A DNA stretch of 64,000 nucleotides from Pseudomonas lutea (GCF_000759445.1 NZ_JRMB01000003.1:218501-282500), one strand, 5' to 3'. Shown: positions 25,036-35,103, counted from the stretch's first letter. The notes: generated by a model from the sequence alone, not told the origin. Numbers and translations: made by a program.

Positions 25036-27989
25036 TCGCTGTCGAGGTGAAGGGGTGTGACAACGCGGCCATCTTTTTCTGGCTGGCCGAGGCGGGTGTC
25101 GATGAAGTACACCCGCTCATCCGCCAGTTGTCCCTTGTCCACCAGATAATCCTTGATGCTTCCGGCGCGCGACTGCCCAAGCTGACGCAGCAGCAACGCG
25201 CTCGAACTCCAGGAGGTGAGCACGGCGTCACGCAGTTTGTTCTGGCGTTCCTCCTTGCCCAGCTCTACCCACTGCGCCGGTGGTTGCTGCTTCAGACGAG
25301 TGCGGTAAATGCCCTCAAGCATCGGCGCCTTTTCATCTTCCGGTACCGTCAGGTCACTGGGCTGTGCCGGGACCTTGTCGCCTCGGCGCTGAAGAATCTT
25401 GTAGTAGGTGCTCTGGTATTCGCGTTCCAGCCGTTGCCGGGCGATCAGCGGCCCATCGCTCGTCTCGGCGGCAGCGCCTTCAATCTCCAGACGCAACGCC
25501 GGACGCGCTTTCAACCCCGCGGCCAGCTTGTCCAGCGATGCCATCGCCTCGGGGCTGAGTTCATCAGCGCCCGGTGCGAAGGCAACCGTGCCGAGGTCTT
25601 CGGAGCCGCCACCGTTGATCAACCCGCCAATGAACTTGAACGGCGACGCCGCTGCTTTCACCAACAGGTTGCGCAGGGTTTGCCAGACGATCGGCATCAC
25701 GCTGAACTGCGGGTTGTTCAGATCGCCGGTCACCGGCAGCTCAATGGAAATTTTGCCATCGGTGTCTTTAAGCAGCGCGATGGCCAGCTTCAGCGGCAAA
25801 TTCACGGCGTCCGGGCTATCCACCTTCTCGCCGAGTTGCAGTTGCTCGACCACGACTTTGTTCTCGGCCTTGAGCTGGCCCTTGGTGATCAGGTAATGCA
25901 GGTCGAGATTCAGGCGCCCCTTGCGGATTCGATAACCGGCGAACTTGCCGGAGTAGGGCGTCAACGTCGTCAGTTCGACACGCTTGAAGCTCGTGGCGAT
26001 GTCCAGGCTGGCCATCGGGTTGAAGGGGTTCAGCGCGCCTTTGATTGTTACTGGCGCATAGCGATCAACCTTGCCGGTGATGTCGACCGACGCGGGCTTG
26101 TCCTGGCGGTTATCCAGCGTGCCGATCTTGCCGTTGAGCTGCTGAACGGCCGTGGCGAAGTTGGGCGTGAGGCTGAAGTCGGCGAAGTTGGCCGAGCCGT
26201 TGCTGATATTGACCTCGCCGATGCGGATACCCATCGGTTTTTCAGTACTGGCGGTGGCCTTGGTTTTCGCCGGGGCCGGCGACTTGTCAGCGGGTTGGGG
26301 CACCAGCAAGTCATCGATGTTGGTCGAACGATCGTCGGCAATCATGAATCGCGCATATGGCTGGTCCAGGCTCACGGATGCGATGTTCAGGCTATCGCCA
26401 AGCACGAAGTTCAGTCCGTCTACGTTCAGCCGTTGCCACTTCACGAAGTCCCGCGACTTCAACGTGTCGAGGGTGTGCAGCTGATCGACCTGCGCTTTAC
26501 CTGTGATGCCCAGCGCCAAGGGCTCTGTGCTTTTCAAGTCAATCGCCAGATCGGAATTGAGCATGCCGCTGCGCACTTCCAGACGAATGAACGGCGTGAC
26601 GTAGGACTGCGCGACGCGCAAATCGATATCGCGGGTGGTGACATTGAGGTTGGCCCGAACCGGTGCCAGATTGACTTCGCCCTCGGCCGTCAGCTTGCCC
26701 TGCTTGCCCACGGCGGTGTCGAGCTTGAGCTTGAAGGGCGACTGATTGAGGCTGTCGAAGCCGGTGAGATCAACATTCAGTGGGCCCACGTCGATGGCGA
26801 CCGGCTCCTTCGGCACCTTATCCGCGAGATGAATGCGGTAGTCGCGCAATTGCGTATCGCGCAGCAGCACTTGCCAGGGTTTGCTCGCCGTGGTGGGTTT
26901 GCTTTGGGCGGTGGTTTCGCTTCCCGTGGCGGTGGCAGGTTGATTTTTGTCAGCCTCGGCTTTTTTTGCCTGCGCCTTGGAGGGCTGGCTGGCGAACAGT
27001 TTCTGCCAGTCCAGCTCGCCGTCCGACTCTCGGGTCGCCCAGGTTTCCAGGCCTTCGCTGCGAATCTTGCCTACGGTGACACGCTGTTTGGCCAGGTCGA
27101 TGGAGGTTTCGCTTACGCTCAGTTTCTTCAGGCGCGCCAACGGTCTGCCGTCCGGCGCGTCAATGGCGAATGGGGCAACGCTCAGCGAGGTGTTGTCCAG
27201 CAGCAGCTCGGTTTCTTTGGCCAGACTGAGTGTGTAGTGGGTATTGAAATTCAGCACGCCGTCCTTGAGCACCAGCGGCAGGGCGTCGCGCACGTAAGGC
27301 CACCAGACTTTCATCTTGCCGTCGGTGACTTTGAGTGTGCCCTCCGAGGCAATGGGCACCAGGCTGATGCGCCCGACCCAGTCGATCTGACCGCCCTCGG
27401 GGCCTGCTGCGACCAGGGTCATGTCGGCGTTGTCTTCAGGCAGCGTGCTGAGGTTTTTCAGCTCGAAGTTCAACGCGTCGTAGAGGAACTCAATGGGCTC
27501 GCTGGGGCGCAGGTCCTGGAAATGCACGTAACCGTCGGCCAGCTTGATTTCGCCGATGCGCAACGGAAAGGGCTTGCTCGGGGGCTCGTCGGCTTTGGCG
27601 GGTTCGCTGGCGGGCAGCTTGAACAGGCCGGCAAGGTTGAGCGTGCCGTCTTTGGCAAACAGCAGTTCGGTTTTGGGTTTATCAAGTTCGACGGCCTTGA
27701 GGTGCAGCGCCTTGGTCCACAGGCTGTCGATTTGCAGATTGGCGTAGAGCCGTGCAAAACCGAGCTGTTCCTTGCCTGGCGCCCCGACGTTCAGGCCCCA
27801 GAGGGTGACTTCGAGGCTGTACGGGTTGAGCTCAAGCCGGTCGAGACGGGCCGGCACCGTGGCATAGTTTGCCAACTGCTGATTGACGATTCGCAGTGCA
27901 ACGCCTGGAAGGATCAAAAACCCCAGCACGCTGTAAAGGGCGAAAAGGGCCAGCAGTGCGCCGAGGGCGCGTTTCAATCCTTTGGGCAT
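25032..27989 (-). CDS. DUF748 (AsmA-like) envelope protein
   Basis: 985 residues from the ATG at 27989; an in-frame GTG at 28034 is possible, and neither has a convincing ribosome-binding site. One N-terminal membrane helix (about 6-29) is followed by a very long periplasmic part with repeated beta-rich segments of the AsmA/DUF748 type (for example RLELNPYSLEVTLWGLNV and two later similar stretches) and low-complexity linkers around 325-360 and 560-580. Near the C-terminus is an OmpA-like fragment (ELSPEAMASLDKLAAGLKARP). AsmA-like proteins are thought to help lipid traffic or outer-membrane homeostasis; the role of this member is not established. Co-transcribed with the DUF2845 gene. Confidence 0.82.
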   Translation of the reverse strand: MPKGLKRALGALLALFALYSVLGFLILPGVALRIVNQQLANYATVPARLDRLELNPYSLEVTLWGLNVGAPGKEQLGFARLYANLQIDSLWTKALHLKAVELDKPKTELLFAKDGTLNLAGLFKLPASEPAKADEPPSKPFPLRIGEIKLADGYVHFQDLRPSEPIEFLYDALNFELKNLSTLPEDNADMTLVAAGPEGGQIDWVGRISLVPIASEGTLKVTDGKMKVWWPYVRDALPLVLKDGVLNFNTHYTLSLAKETELLLDNTSLSVAPFAIDAPDGRPLARLKKLSVSETSIDLAKQRVTVGKIRSEGLETWATRESDGELDWQKLFASQPSKAQAKKAEADKNQPATATGSETTAQSKPTTASKPWQVLLRDTQLRDYRIHLADKVPKEPVAIDVGPLNVDLTGFDSLNQSPFKLKLDTAVGKQGKLTAEGEVNLAPVRANLNVTTRDIDLRVAQSYVTPFIRLEVRSGMLNSDLAIDLKSTEPLALGITGKAQVDQLHTLDTLKSRDFVKWQRLNVDGLNFVLGDSLNIASVSLDQPYARFMIADDRSTNIDDLLVPQPADKSPAPAKTKATASTEKPMGIRIGEVNISNGSANFADFSLTPNFATAVQQLNGKIGTLDNRQDKPASVDITGKVDRYAPVTIKGALNPFNPMASLDIATSFKRVELTTLTPYSGKFAGYRIRKGRLNLDLHYLITKGQLKAENKVVVEQLQLGEKVDSPDAVNLPLKLAIALLKDTDGKISIELPVTGDLNNPQFSVMPIVWQTLRNLLVKAAASPFKFIGGLINGGGSEDLGTVAFAPGADELSPEAMASLDKLAAGLKARPALRLEIEGAAAETSDGPLIARQRLEREYQSTYYKILQRRGDKVPAQPSDLTVPEDEKAPMLEGIYRTRLKQQPPAQWVELGKEERQNKLRDAVLTSWSSSALLLRQLGQSRAGSIKDYLVDKGQLADERVYFIDTRLGQPEKDGRVVTPLHLDSE

Positions 27990-28100
27990 GTAAGTCGCCG
28001 ACTCGCTCGATGGGAGGTGCTTGGAGTATGGCACGCCAATCTGGTTCCAAGGCCAGTTGCCTCAGTCGCTGTGGGAAACTTCCTTAACTCTCAAAATGCT

Positions 28101-29117
28101 TCAGAGCTGCAAGATCAACGTCTTAAGTGGCGGCTGTTGGTCGTGCGACGGAAAGTCGGCGCCCGGGGTCAGCACTTGGCAGTCACGCACCGGGCGGCCA
28201 CTTTTGCTTGCACACCGCAGCACCTGGTCGCGCCAGTCATCCATGCTGACTTTTGCCAGGTTGTTGCAGCAGATCAGCACGCCGTTTTCGGCGGTTGTCA
28301 GCAAGGCTGGCTTGAGCAGGCTTTGGTAATCACGCAACAGATCGACCGTGCCGAAGGCGCTTTTGGCCCAGGCCGGAGGGTCAAGCAGGACCAGGTCATA
28401 TTGGCGCTGCTCGAGGCGCACGTAAGGGGGCAGTTTATGGCCGCGACGGGAGGCGATGGGCAGACCGGCGAGTTGGCGAATGGCCGGGAAGTAGTCCGAC
28501 TGCACGAACTGCATCGTTGGCAGCTGCGGATTGAGCAGGCCGTTCTCTCGCCCGACCGCCAGGTTGCCTTCGGCGAAATCCAGATTGCACACCTCGCTCG
28601 CGCCGCCTGCCGCTGCGCTCAGACCAACGCCGCAGGTGTAGGCGAACAGATTGAGCACGCTCTTGCCGGCGGCATGCTGCTTGACCCAGCCCCGTGCGTT
28701 GCGCAGGTCGAGAAACAGCAGCGGATCCTGACCGGCGTGGCGCCCGCGAACGCGGTAATTCAAACCCCACTCATGACCTACCAGATCCGCCAGCGCGGCG
28801 TCTTCGGCTTTGTACACGGGATCGGTCCGGTCAACCCGCGAGTTGCCTTGGGAGCGGTCGTTGTAGACCAGCAGCAAATCAAGGCCAAGCCGCGCATTGA
28901 CGGCAGCGTGCAGCGCGAGCAGGGAGTCGCGGTCCAGTGTGGTGTGGAAGCTCTGGACCAGCAATTGCGGGCCGTAACGATCGACCGTCAGGCCGCTCGC
29001 GCCTTCCTGGCTGCCATGAAACAGCCGATAACAGTCGGTGCCCTGGGCGTGCAGCTCTGCGATCAGGGATTGACGATTATCGAGGACGACGCTGAGCGCC
29101 TGAATCAACGAAGACAT
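28101..29117 (-). CDS. Class I SAM-dependent methyltransferase, RlmI/RlmK-like
   Basis: 338 residues. An N-terminal segment (HGSQEGASGLTVDRYG) resembles the EEHI/PUA-linked region of RlmI-type rRNA cytosine methyltransferases. The Rossmann domain follows with motif I (LNLFAYTCGVGL), an acidic residue after beta 2 (EVCNLDF), and motif IV LLDPPAWAK. Members of this COG1092 group methylate C5 of a cytosine in 23S rRNA; specificity here is inferred only from family. ATG at 29117. It is a single gene with no evident partner, facing away from mgtA. Confidence 0.8.
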   Translation of the reverse strand: MSSLIQALSVVLDNRQSLIAELHAQGTDCYRLFHGSQEGASGLTVDRYGPQLLVQSFHTTLDRDSLLALHAAVNARLGLDLLLVYNDRSQGNSRVDRTDPVYKAEDAALADLVGHEWGLNYRVRGRHAGQDPLLFLDLRNARGWVKQHAAGKSVLNLFAYTCGVGLSAAAGGASEVCNLDFAEGNLAVGRENGLLNPQLPTMQFVQSDYFPAIRQLAGLPIASRRGHKLPPYVRLEQRQYDLVLLDPPAWAKSAFGTVDLLRDYQSLLKPALLTTAENGVLICCNNLAKVSMDDWRDQVLRCASKSGRPVRDCQVLTPGADFPSHDQQPPLKTLILQL

Positions 29118-29162
29118 GCACGGCCTTGGAGCAGGAATAGGGCGTGCGAGTTTATCAGCTAG

Positions 29163-29520
29163 GCCAATACCGGTGTTCGACCCGTTTGGCCAGCGCGCTC
29201 GTTGTTAACCGCACCATTGAGGCAGTCCGGACTGCCGCCTTCGCCAGCGAGCCGGCTCCTACAGGTTTTGTTTAACCTGCGCAGTCCTCAATGCCCCGCC
29301 GATCATTTGTAGGAGCGCGCTTGCCCGCGAACGCGTCATTTCATTCACCCGATACTCGCGTGGACCACCAAATTCCCCCATCCACCGCACACGCACTGTA
29401 GGAGCCGGCTTGCTGGCGAAAGCGCCCGTTCAGGCAGCCTATTTGCCGACTGATACACCGCATTCCCGGGCAAGCGCGTTCCTGCAAAGGGTGTCTGACG
29501 TCGGTTCCTGAACCTCTCCT
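29163..29520. repeat. REP elements upstream of mgtA
   Basis: Four first-family REP motifs lie at about 29240-29270, 29308-29335, 29396-29422 and 29460-29492, in alternating orientation. No gene is supported in this stretch. Confidence 0.75.
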
Positions 29521-29969
29521 GAAGGCAACGGCTTTATCCCCCGCATGGCGCATGCTGGCGATTTACTCTCATACAACCCGGGCGTATTCTTCGCCCGTTT
29601 TCAACCAATGCGGAGACCCACAGTGGGTACTTGTTCGAGTGACAGACGTCAGCCGGTGATAGAGACCGGCCAATCCTCGGCTCGATAACGCGCAGTTTTT
29701 CCGCTGCCGCTATCTCGCCGACCACGTGAGAAGCGGCAGTGCCCGCAGCCTCTGTCCAGAGCCTGCGCTGTTGCCCTTTCCCTGACGCCCAAACCTGCGT
29801 GATGACCGACGCGTCTGCCGTTCGTCTGCGCATCGGACGCGCGCGGCCTCTGGTCGTGCGTGGCCGCCTGCGGGGCCTGCTTGTAACGAGCATGGCCCGA
29901 AGGTCGGCCGTACCTGCTCAAGGTTCCTGTGCTTTAGCTCCAGCAGCCTTCAGTCCAGGGGACACAGCC
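29521..29969 (+). promoter_or_regulatory. Long structured leader region of mgtA
   Basis: About 450 bases with several potential hairpins, among them GGGCGtattcttCGCCC near 29580 and CCGGTgatagagACCGG near 29655. It contains short open frames, for example from the ATG at 29609 (11 codons). The frame of mgtA stays open upstream for 77 codons to 29739, but the extra sequence is arginine-rich and unlike the family. I found no match to the M-box consensus I can recall. A magnesium-sensing leader is plausible but unproven. Confidence 0.45.
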
Positions 29970-32699
29970 ATGAAATACACCCTCCTGAAAGAATTCCTCG
30001 CAGACCTCCTGCGCTCGCGCACCCTCGGCAGGCACTTCCGTCGCCTGGCGACCCTCGACAGCGTGGCCGAAACCACCGTCAGCCGCGAAGTCCCGCCCAC
30101 ACTTGCGCAAACCCTGACCCGGGGCGCCAGCAGCGATGTGCCCGAATTGCTCGCGCGCCTGAACAGTCACCCCGACGGCCTCAGCGAAACCGAAGCGCAG
30201 GATTTGCGCGCTCGGCATGGCCTCAACGAGGTCGAGCACGAACAGCCGCAGCCTTGGTGGGTGCACCTGTGGCACTGCTACAAAAACCCGTTCAACCTGC
30301 TGCTGACGCTGCTGGCGTTTATCTCGTGGCTGACCGAAGACATGAAAGCCGCCACGGTGATTTTCTCCATGGTGGTGTTGTCCACGCTGCTGCGCTTCTG
30401 GCAGGAGGCCCGCTCCAATCAGGCAGCGGACGCGCTCAAGGCAATGGTCAGCAACACGGCGACCGTCATGCGCCGCGCCGACAGCACAGCCTCCGGCGAC
30501 GCAAGGCAGAAACGCATCGAGCTGCCCATCAAGCAATTGGTGCCGGGCGATCTGATCGTGTTGTCCGCTGGCGACATGATCCCAGCGGACTGCCGCGTGC
30601 TCATCGCCAAGGACCTGTTCGTCAGCCAGGCTGCCATGACAGGCGAATCCATGCCGGTTGAAAAATTCGCCCGGCGTCAGGATGTGGATACCGGCAACCC
30701 GCTGGACCTGGAGAACATCCTGTTCATGGGCACCAACGTGGTGTCTGGCGCGGCGACCGGGGTCATCCTCGCCACCGGTAATCACACGTATTTTGGCGCC
30801 CTGGCGCAGCGGGTCAGTGCCACCGACCGCGCGCCGACCTCGTTCCAGGCCGGGGTCAACAAGGTCAGCTGGCTGCTGATCCGCTTCATGTTCGTGATGG
30901 CGCCGCTGGTGCTGTTCATCAACGGCTTTACCAAGGGCGACTGGATGGAAGCCTTGCTGTTCGCGCTGTCCATTGCCGTGGGATTGACCCCTGAAATGCT
31001 GCCCATGATCGTCACCTCGACCCTGGCAAAAGGCGCGGTCTTCCTGTCGCGCAAGAAAGTCATCGTCAAGCGTCTCGACGCCATTCAGAACTTCGGTGCC
31101 ATGGACGTGCTGTGCACCGACAAGACCGGCACCTTGACCCAGGACAAGATTTTCCTGGCCCGCCATGTTGACGTGTGGGGCGATGAATCCGACGACGTTC
31201 TGGAAATGGCCTACCTCAACAGCTACTACCAGACCGGGCTGAAAAACCTGCTGGATGTTGCCGTGCTGGAGCACGTCGAAATTCACCGGGCGCTGCAAGT
31301 GGGCACTGCATTCAGCAAGGTCGACGAGGTCCCGTTCGACTTCAATCGTCGGCGCATGTCCGTGGTGGTACAGCAGCAGGGCGAGGCGCACGTGTTGATC
31401 TGCAAAGGTGCGCTGGAAGAGGTGTTGAGCGTGTGCAACCGCGTGCGCCACGGTGATGCCGAAGAAGCGCTGACCCCTGAATTGCTGGAGCGCATCGTGC
31501 AGGTCACTGCCGCGTTCAACGAAGAAGGCCTGCGCGTGGTGGCTGTGGCGGCGCGCGCCATGGAAGCAGGGCGCGATGTTTACGGCCTGGCCGACGAAAG
31601 CGACCTGACCCTCATCGGTTACGTGGCGTTTCTCGATCCACCCAAGGAAAGCACCGCGCCGGCCTTGAAGGCGTTGGCCGAGCATGGTGTCGCGGTGAAG
31701 GTCTTGACCGGCGACAACGAACGCGTTACTGCCAAGATCTGCCGAGAGGTCGGCCTGGAACGTCAAGGCCTGCTGTTGGGCGGCGACATCGAACGCATGA
31801 GCGATGCCGAACTCGCGGTTGCCGTCGAGACCACCAACGTGTTTGCCAAACTGACGCCTTCCCACAAAGAGCGCATCGTGCGGCTGCTCAAAGCTAACGG
31901 CCACGTGGTGGGGTTCATGGGCGACGGGATCAACGACGCGCCCGCGCTGCGTACCGCCGACATCGGTATTTCCGTGGACAGCGCGGTGGATATCGCCAAG
32001 GAAGCGGCGGACATCATCTTGCTGGAGAAAAGCCTGATGGTGCTGGAGGAGGGCGTGCTGGAAGGCCGGCGGACCTTCGCCAACATGCTCAAGTACATCA
32101 AGATGACGGCCAGTTCAAACTTCGGCAACGTGTTCTCGGTGCTGGTGGCCAGTGCGTTCATCCCGTTCCTGCCGATGCTGCCCATGCACCTGCTGGTGCA
32201 GAACCTGCTGTACGACATTTCGCAGATTGCCATCCCGTTCGATAACGTCGACGAGGAACTGCTGAAGAAGCCGCAGCGCTGGCAGCCCGCCGACGTAGGA
32301 CGCTTCATGCTGTTTTTCGGGCCTATCAGCTCGATCTTCGACATCACCACTTTTGCGGTCATGTGGTACGTGTTCGGCGCCAATACACCAGAGCACCAGA
32401 CCCTGTTCCAGTCCGGCTGGTTTGTGGTGGGTCTGCTGACACAAACGCTGATCGTACACATGATCCGCACGCCGAAGATCCCGTTCCTGCAGAGCCGTGC
32501 AGCGATGCCGCTGATGATAATGACCGGGGTGATCATGGCGGTGGGCATCTTCCTGCCGATGGGCCCGCTGGCGCACTACTTCAAACTGCAGGCGTTGCCA
32601 CCGCTGTACTTCGTCATCTTGCCGGTCATTCTGATTGCGTACGTGGCGCTGACCCAGGCAGTAAAAGGGTTTTATGTGCGCAAGTTTGGCTGGCAGTGA
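29970..32699 (+). CDS. mgtA: MgtA, P-type Mg2+-importing ATPase (P3B)
   Basis: 909 residues from the ATG at 29970, preceded by GGGGA at good distance; E. coli MgtA is of similar length. P-type ATPase hallmarks are seen: actuator TGES, the phosphorylated Asp384 in DKTGT, the nucleotide-domain segments, the GDGINDAPAL hinge, and about ten membrane helices. MgtA imports Mg2+ (or Ni2+) down its gradient at the cost of ATP when magnesium is scarce. It stands alone behind a long leader. Enzyme identity is firm; regulation is inferred from the leader and from the known behaviour of mgtA genes. Confidence 0.93.
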   Translation: MKYTLLKEFLADLLRSRTLGRHFRRLATLDSVAETTVSREVPPTLAQTLTRGASSDVPELLARLNSHPDGLSETEAQDLRARHGLNEVEHEQPQPWWVHLWHCYKNPFNLLLTLLAFISWLTEDMKAATVIFSMVVLSTLLRFWQEARSNQAADALKAMVSNTATVMRRADSTASGDARQKRIELPIKQLVPGDLIVLSAGDMIPADCRVLIAKDLFVSQAAMTGESMPVEKFARRQDVDTGNPLDLENILFMGTNVVSGAATGVILATGNHTYFGALAQRVSATDRAPTSFQAGVNKVSWLLIRFMFVMAPLVLFINGFTKGDWMEALLFALSIAVGLTPEMLPMIVTSTLAKGAVFLSRKKVIVKRLDAIQNFGAMDVLCTDKTGTLTQDKIFLARHVDVWGDESDDVLEMAYLNSYYQTGLKNLLDVAVLEHVEIHRALQVGTAFSKVDEVPFDFNRRRMSVVVQQQGEAHVLICKGALEEVLSVCNRVRHGDAEEALTPELLERIVQVTAAFNEEGLRVVAVAARAMEAGRDVYGLADESDLTLIGYVAFLDPPKESTAPALKALAEHGVAVKVLTGDNERVTAKICREVGLERQGLLLGGDIERMSDAELAVAVETTNVFAKLTPSHKERIVRLLKANGHVVGFMGDGINDAPALRTADIGISVDSAVDIAKEAADIILLEKSLMVLEEGVLEGRRTFANMLKYIKMTASSNFGNVFSVLVASAFIPFLPMLPMHLLVQNLLYDISQIAIPFDNVDEELLKKPQRWQPADVGRFMLFFGPISSIFDITTFAVMWYVFGANTPEHQTLFQSGWFVVGLLTQTLIVHMIRTPKIPFLQSRAAMPLMIMTGVIMAVGIFLPMGPLAHYFKLQALPPLYFVILPVILIAYVALTQAVKGFYVRKFGWQ

Positions 32700-32920
32700 C
32701 GGGTCTGCGCCTCTGCTTGGGGCATGTCGGACGGATGTGACAAGGCGGCGCGCAATGTGTAGGAGCGCGCTTGCCCGCGAAGGCGTTGTGTCAATTTGCC
32801 CACGAACATCTGGAAGGACGCATTCGCGGGCAAGCGCGCTCCTACAGTTCGTGCTTTGACTGCGATTGGGGCGGTGTCAGGGGGCGACGGCGAAATTGAT
32901 CGCCGTCGCATCGGCCTTCG
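32700..32920. repeat. Inverted REP pair between mgtA and the thiolase gene
   Basis: At 32757-32785 and 32820-32848 two first-family REP motifs face each other, about 35 bases apart, able to form a long stem-loop between two convergent genes. It may serve as a bidirectional terminator or 3' stabiliser. Confidence 0.8.
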
Positions 32921-34099
32921 TTAACGCGCCAGCGCCAACGCCACGCCCTGTCCACCGCCAATGCACAGCGTCGCCAAGCCCTTTTTCGCGTCGCGCTTGA
33001 TCATCTCGTGCAGCAACGTCACCAGCACGCGGCAGCCCGATGCGCCGATCGGGTGGCCGATGGCAATGGCACCACCGTTGACGTTCACCTTGTCCATGTC
33101 CCAACCCAACTCCTTGCCCACCGACAGGGATTGCGCAGCGAACGCCTCGTTGGCTTCGATCAGGTCCAGCTCTTCCAGCGACCAGCCGGCCTTGTCCAGG
33201 CAGCGGCGGGTTGCGCTCACCGGGCCAATGCCCATGATCGCCGGGTCTACGCCGGCGTTGGCGTAGGCGGCAATGCGTGCCAGCACCGGCAAACCCAGCG
33301 CCTCGGCCTTGTTGGCGCTCATCAGAATGACCGCCGCTGCGCCGTCGTTGAGTGACGACGCATTCCCGGCCGTTACCGAGCCCTCTTTCTTGAAGGCCGG
33401 CTTGAGCTTGGCGAGCGATTCAGCGGTTGTGCCAGCGCGTGGCTGCTCGTCGGTCGCGAAGGACAGCGGATCGCCTTTGCGCTGAGGGATCAGAATCGGC
33501 GTGATCTCGTCGACAAAACGCCCGGCCTCAATGGCCGCAGCGGCCTTCTGCTGAGAAGCGGCGGCAAACGCGTCCTGCGCCTCGCGGCTGATCTGGTATT
33601 TCTCGGCGAGGTTCTCTGCCGTGATGCCCATGTGGTAGTCGTTGAAAGCATCCCACAAGCCGTCGCTGATCATCGTGTCGATCATGGTTGCGTGGCCCAT
33701 GCGCAGACCCGTGCGCGCGCCCGGCAGAACATAGTTGGCCAGGCTCATGTTCTCCTGCCCGCCGGCGATGATCACCTCTGCATCGCCGCAACGGATCGCC
33801 TGGGTCGCCAGGTGCAGTGCTTTGAGGCCCGAGCCACAGACTTTATTCAGCGTCATGGCCGGCACAGCGAACGGCAAGCCCGCCTTGATAGCGGCCTGGC
33901 GTGCGGGGTTTTGCCCGGCGCCGGCTGTCAGCACCTGGCCCATGATGACTTCATCAACCTGCGCACCGTCCAGGCCAGTCTGCGCCAGGAGTTGGCGAAT
34001 GACCGCCGCGCCCAGTTCCACTGCAGGAATATTCGCCAGCGAACCCTGGAAACTGCCCACGGCGGTGCGAGTGGCGGCAACGATTACGACGTCTTGCAT
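32921..34099 (-). CDS. Acetyl-CoA C-acetyltransferase (thiolase II)
   Basis: 392 residues from the ATG at 34099, chosen because it gives the family start ([12 protein letters not shown]) and follows AGGA; a longer frame exists but is unsupported. Catalytic residues of thiolases are present: Cys88 (NKVCGSGL), His349 (GHPIGASG) and Cys379 (CIGGGQG). It condenses two acetyl-CoA to acetoacetyl-CoA or the reverse, in short-chain fatty acid, ketone-body or PHB-type metabolism. No linked pathway genes are seen, so the direction in vivo is open. Confidence 0.9.
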   Translation of the reverse strand: MQDVVIVAATRTAVGSFQGSLANIPAVELGAAVIRQLLAQTGLDGAQVDEVIMGQVLTAGAGQNPARQAAIKAGLPFAVPAMTLNKVCGSGLKALHLATQAIRCGDAEVIIAGGQENMSLANYVLPGARTGLRMGHATMIDTMISDGLWDAFNDYHMGITAENLAEKYQISREAQDAFAAASQQKAAAAIEAGRFVDEITPILIPQRKGDPLSFATDEQPRAGTTAESLAKLKPAFKKEGSVTAGNASSLNDGAAAVILMSANKAEALGLPVLARIAAYANAGVDPAIMGIGPVSATRRCLDKAGWSLEELDLIEANEAFAAQSLSVGKELGWDMDKVNVNGGAIAIGHPIGASGCRVLVTLLHEMIKRDAKKGLATLCIGGGQGVALALAR

Positions 34100-34437
34100 G
34101 GTGCTAATCCTCAGCAATGGGGAAGCTGCGCCGGCCTGCGTTTGAAGAGGCATAAAAGAGAGGGCGGGCAGCGGAATCAAGGGGTGCATGGTTGCATGAA
34201 TGACGATGGTAATTTAAGCCCTTTGTCGGCAGGACGACCGAATAGAGGTCGGACCGAGTCTGCGGTCAAACCTGCTCTTGAGCTTCTCCTTCCAGTCGTG
34301 CGGCTGTCCTACGGAAACATACGACAAAACGTGTCTCGGCTTCCCACGGGAATCGGGGATGGGGCTGATTTCCGCCTCAGTTCAAGGCATGGACAATCGC
34401 CGGCCATCCCATAGCTGACCTTTCAGGAGCCACTCTT
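34100..34437. other. Divergent gap between the thiolase and the small membrane-protein gene
   Basis: About 340 bases with no gene I can support. It must carry the promoters of both flanking genes. AGGAG lies 8 bases before the TTG start at 34438. I could not pick -10/-35 boxes with confidence. Confidence 0.4.
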
Positions 34438-35007
34438 TTGCCGAACCCCAACCATGGCGACCAAAGCGGCGACCATAGCCTGAACGTAGGCGTCGGTGAT
34501 TTTCGTGGCGCCAACGTCAATATCAGCAACAGCGAGCGGCCCACGTTCACACCCGAGCAGCTGTACATCGAGCGTCACCCGGCATTCGGTGGCCGCAGTC
34601 TGGACAGCAGCAGCGTTTCCAGTTTCGGCTACATCACCGGAGCCGCCAGCCTGATCGGGTTGTACTTCACGGTATTCCAGCCGCCCCTGGGCGGTCAGAG
34701 CTCGTGGTCGACGTTCTTCATGTTTTCATTCGTCGTCGCGGTCATGGCTGTTGCAATGTCGGCGGTGCTGCGTCGGCGAAAGTTTGACCATTTTTTCGGA
34801 TCGCGACATTACCTTGAGATGAGTCAAAACGGCCGCTTGGCTGTCAATCGCCTGACCGCGCAATGCCCCTGGTGCGGGTCGTTGATGCACTTGCGTCACG
34901 TCGGCCCCAAGGAAGGGCCCCGAGAAGACCTGTTTTTGTGTGAGCGCAATCCACGCCAGCACACCATTCAGCTTGACCCGACGGCGCTGCCGGATCTCGA
35001 GGACTGA
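34438..35007 (+). CDS. Predicted two-helix membrane protein with a C-terminal Cys-x2-Cys motif
   Basis: 189 residues from a TTG with AGGAG 8 bases upstream; no better start exists. The N-terminus (about 1-35) is Asn/Gly-rich and polar (NPNHGDQSGDHSLN, then GDFRGANVNIS), two hydrophobic helices follow (about 65-82 and 90-110), then a basic loop and a C-terminal domain with CPWCGSLMH and a later LCERN that may form a zinc ribbon (Cys142, Cys145 and one Cys near 168). I do not recognise the family. The gene ends 26 bases before a terminator shared with pgi. Confidence 0.6.
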   Translation: MPNPNHGDQSGDHSLNVGVGDFRGANVNISNSERPTFTPEQLYIERHPAFGGRSLDSSSVSSFGYITGAASLIGLYFTVFQPPLGGQSSWSTFFMFSFVVAVMAVAMSAVLRRRKFDHFFGSRHYLEMSQNGRLAVNRLTAQCPWCGSLMHLRHVGPKEGPREDLFLCERNPRQHTIQLDPTALPDLED

Positions 35008-35033
35008 GCCGAATCACTAAAGCCCATATGTAC

Positions 35034-35066
35034 AAAACCCGCTGCCTCTTGCGAGGAGCGGGTTTT
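35034..35066. terminator. Bidirectional intrinsic terminator between the membrane-protein gene and pgi
   Basis: A 10-bp stem, AAAACCCGCT (35034-35043) with AGCGGGTTTT (35057-35066), is flanked by A and T runs so that it works for both convergent genes. Confidence 0.85.
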
Positions 35067-35103
35067 GTTTGCCTCAGGTGGGTTACCTACAGCAAGCCAG
35101 GTA

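Noticed and set aside
24978..29162. 1394-codon plus-strand open frame opposite the DUF748 and methyltransferase genes
   Set aside because: It spans two real minus-strand genes and an intergenic gap; protein sequence is a Q/V/R-rich shadow.
29521..29969. M-box (ykoK) riboswitch before mgtA
   Set aside because: I could not find the conserved M-box core segments; only generic hairpins are seen.
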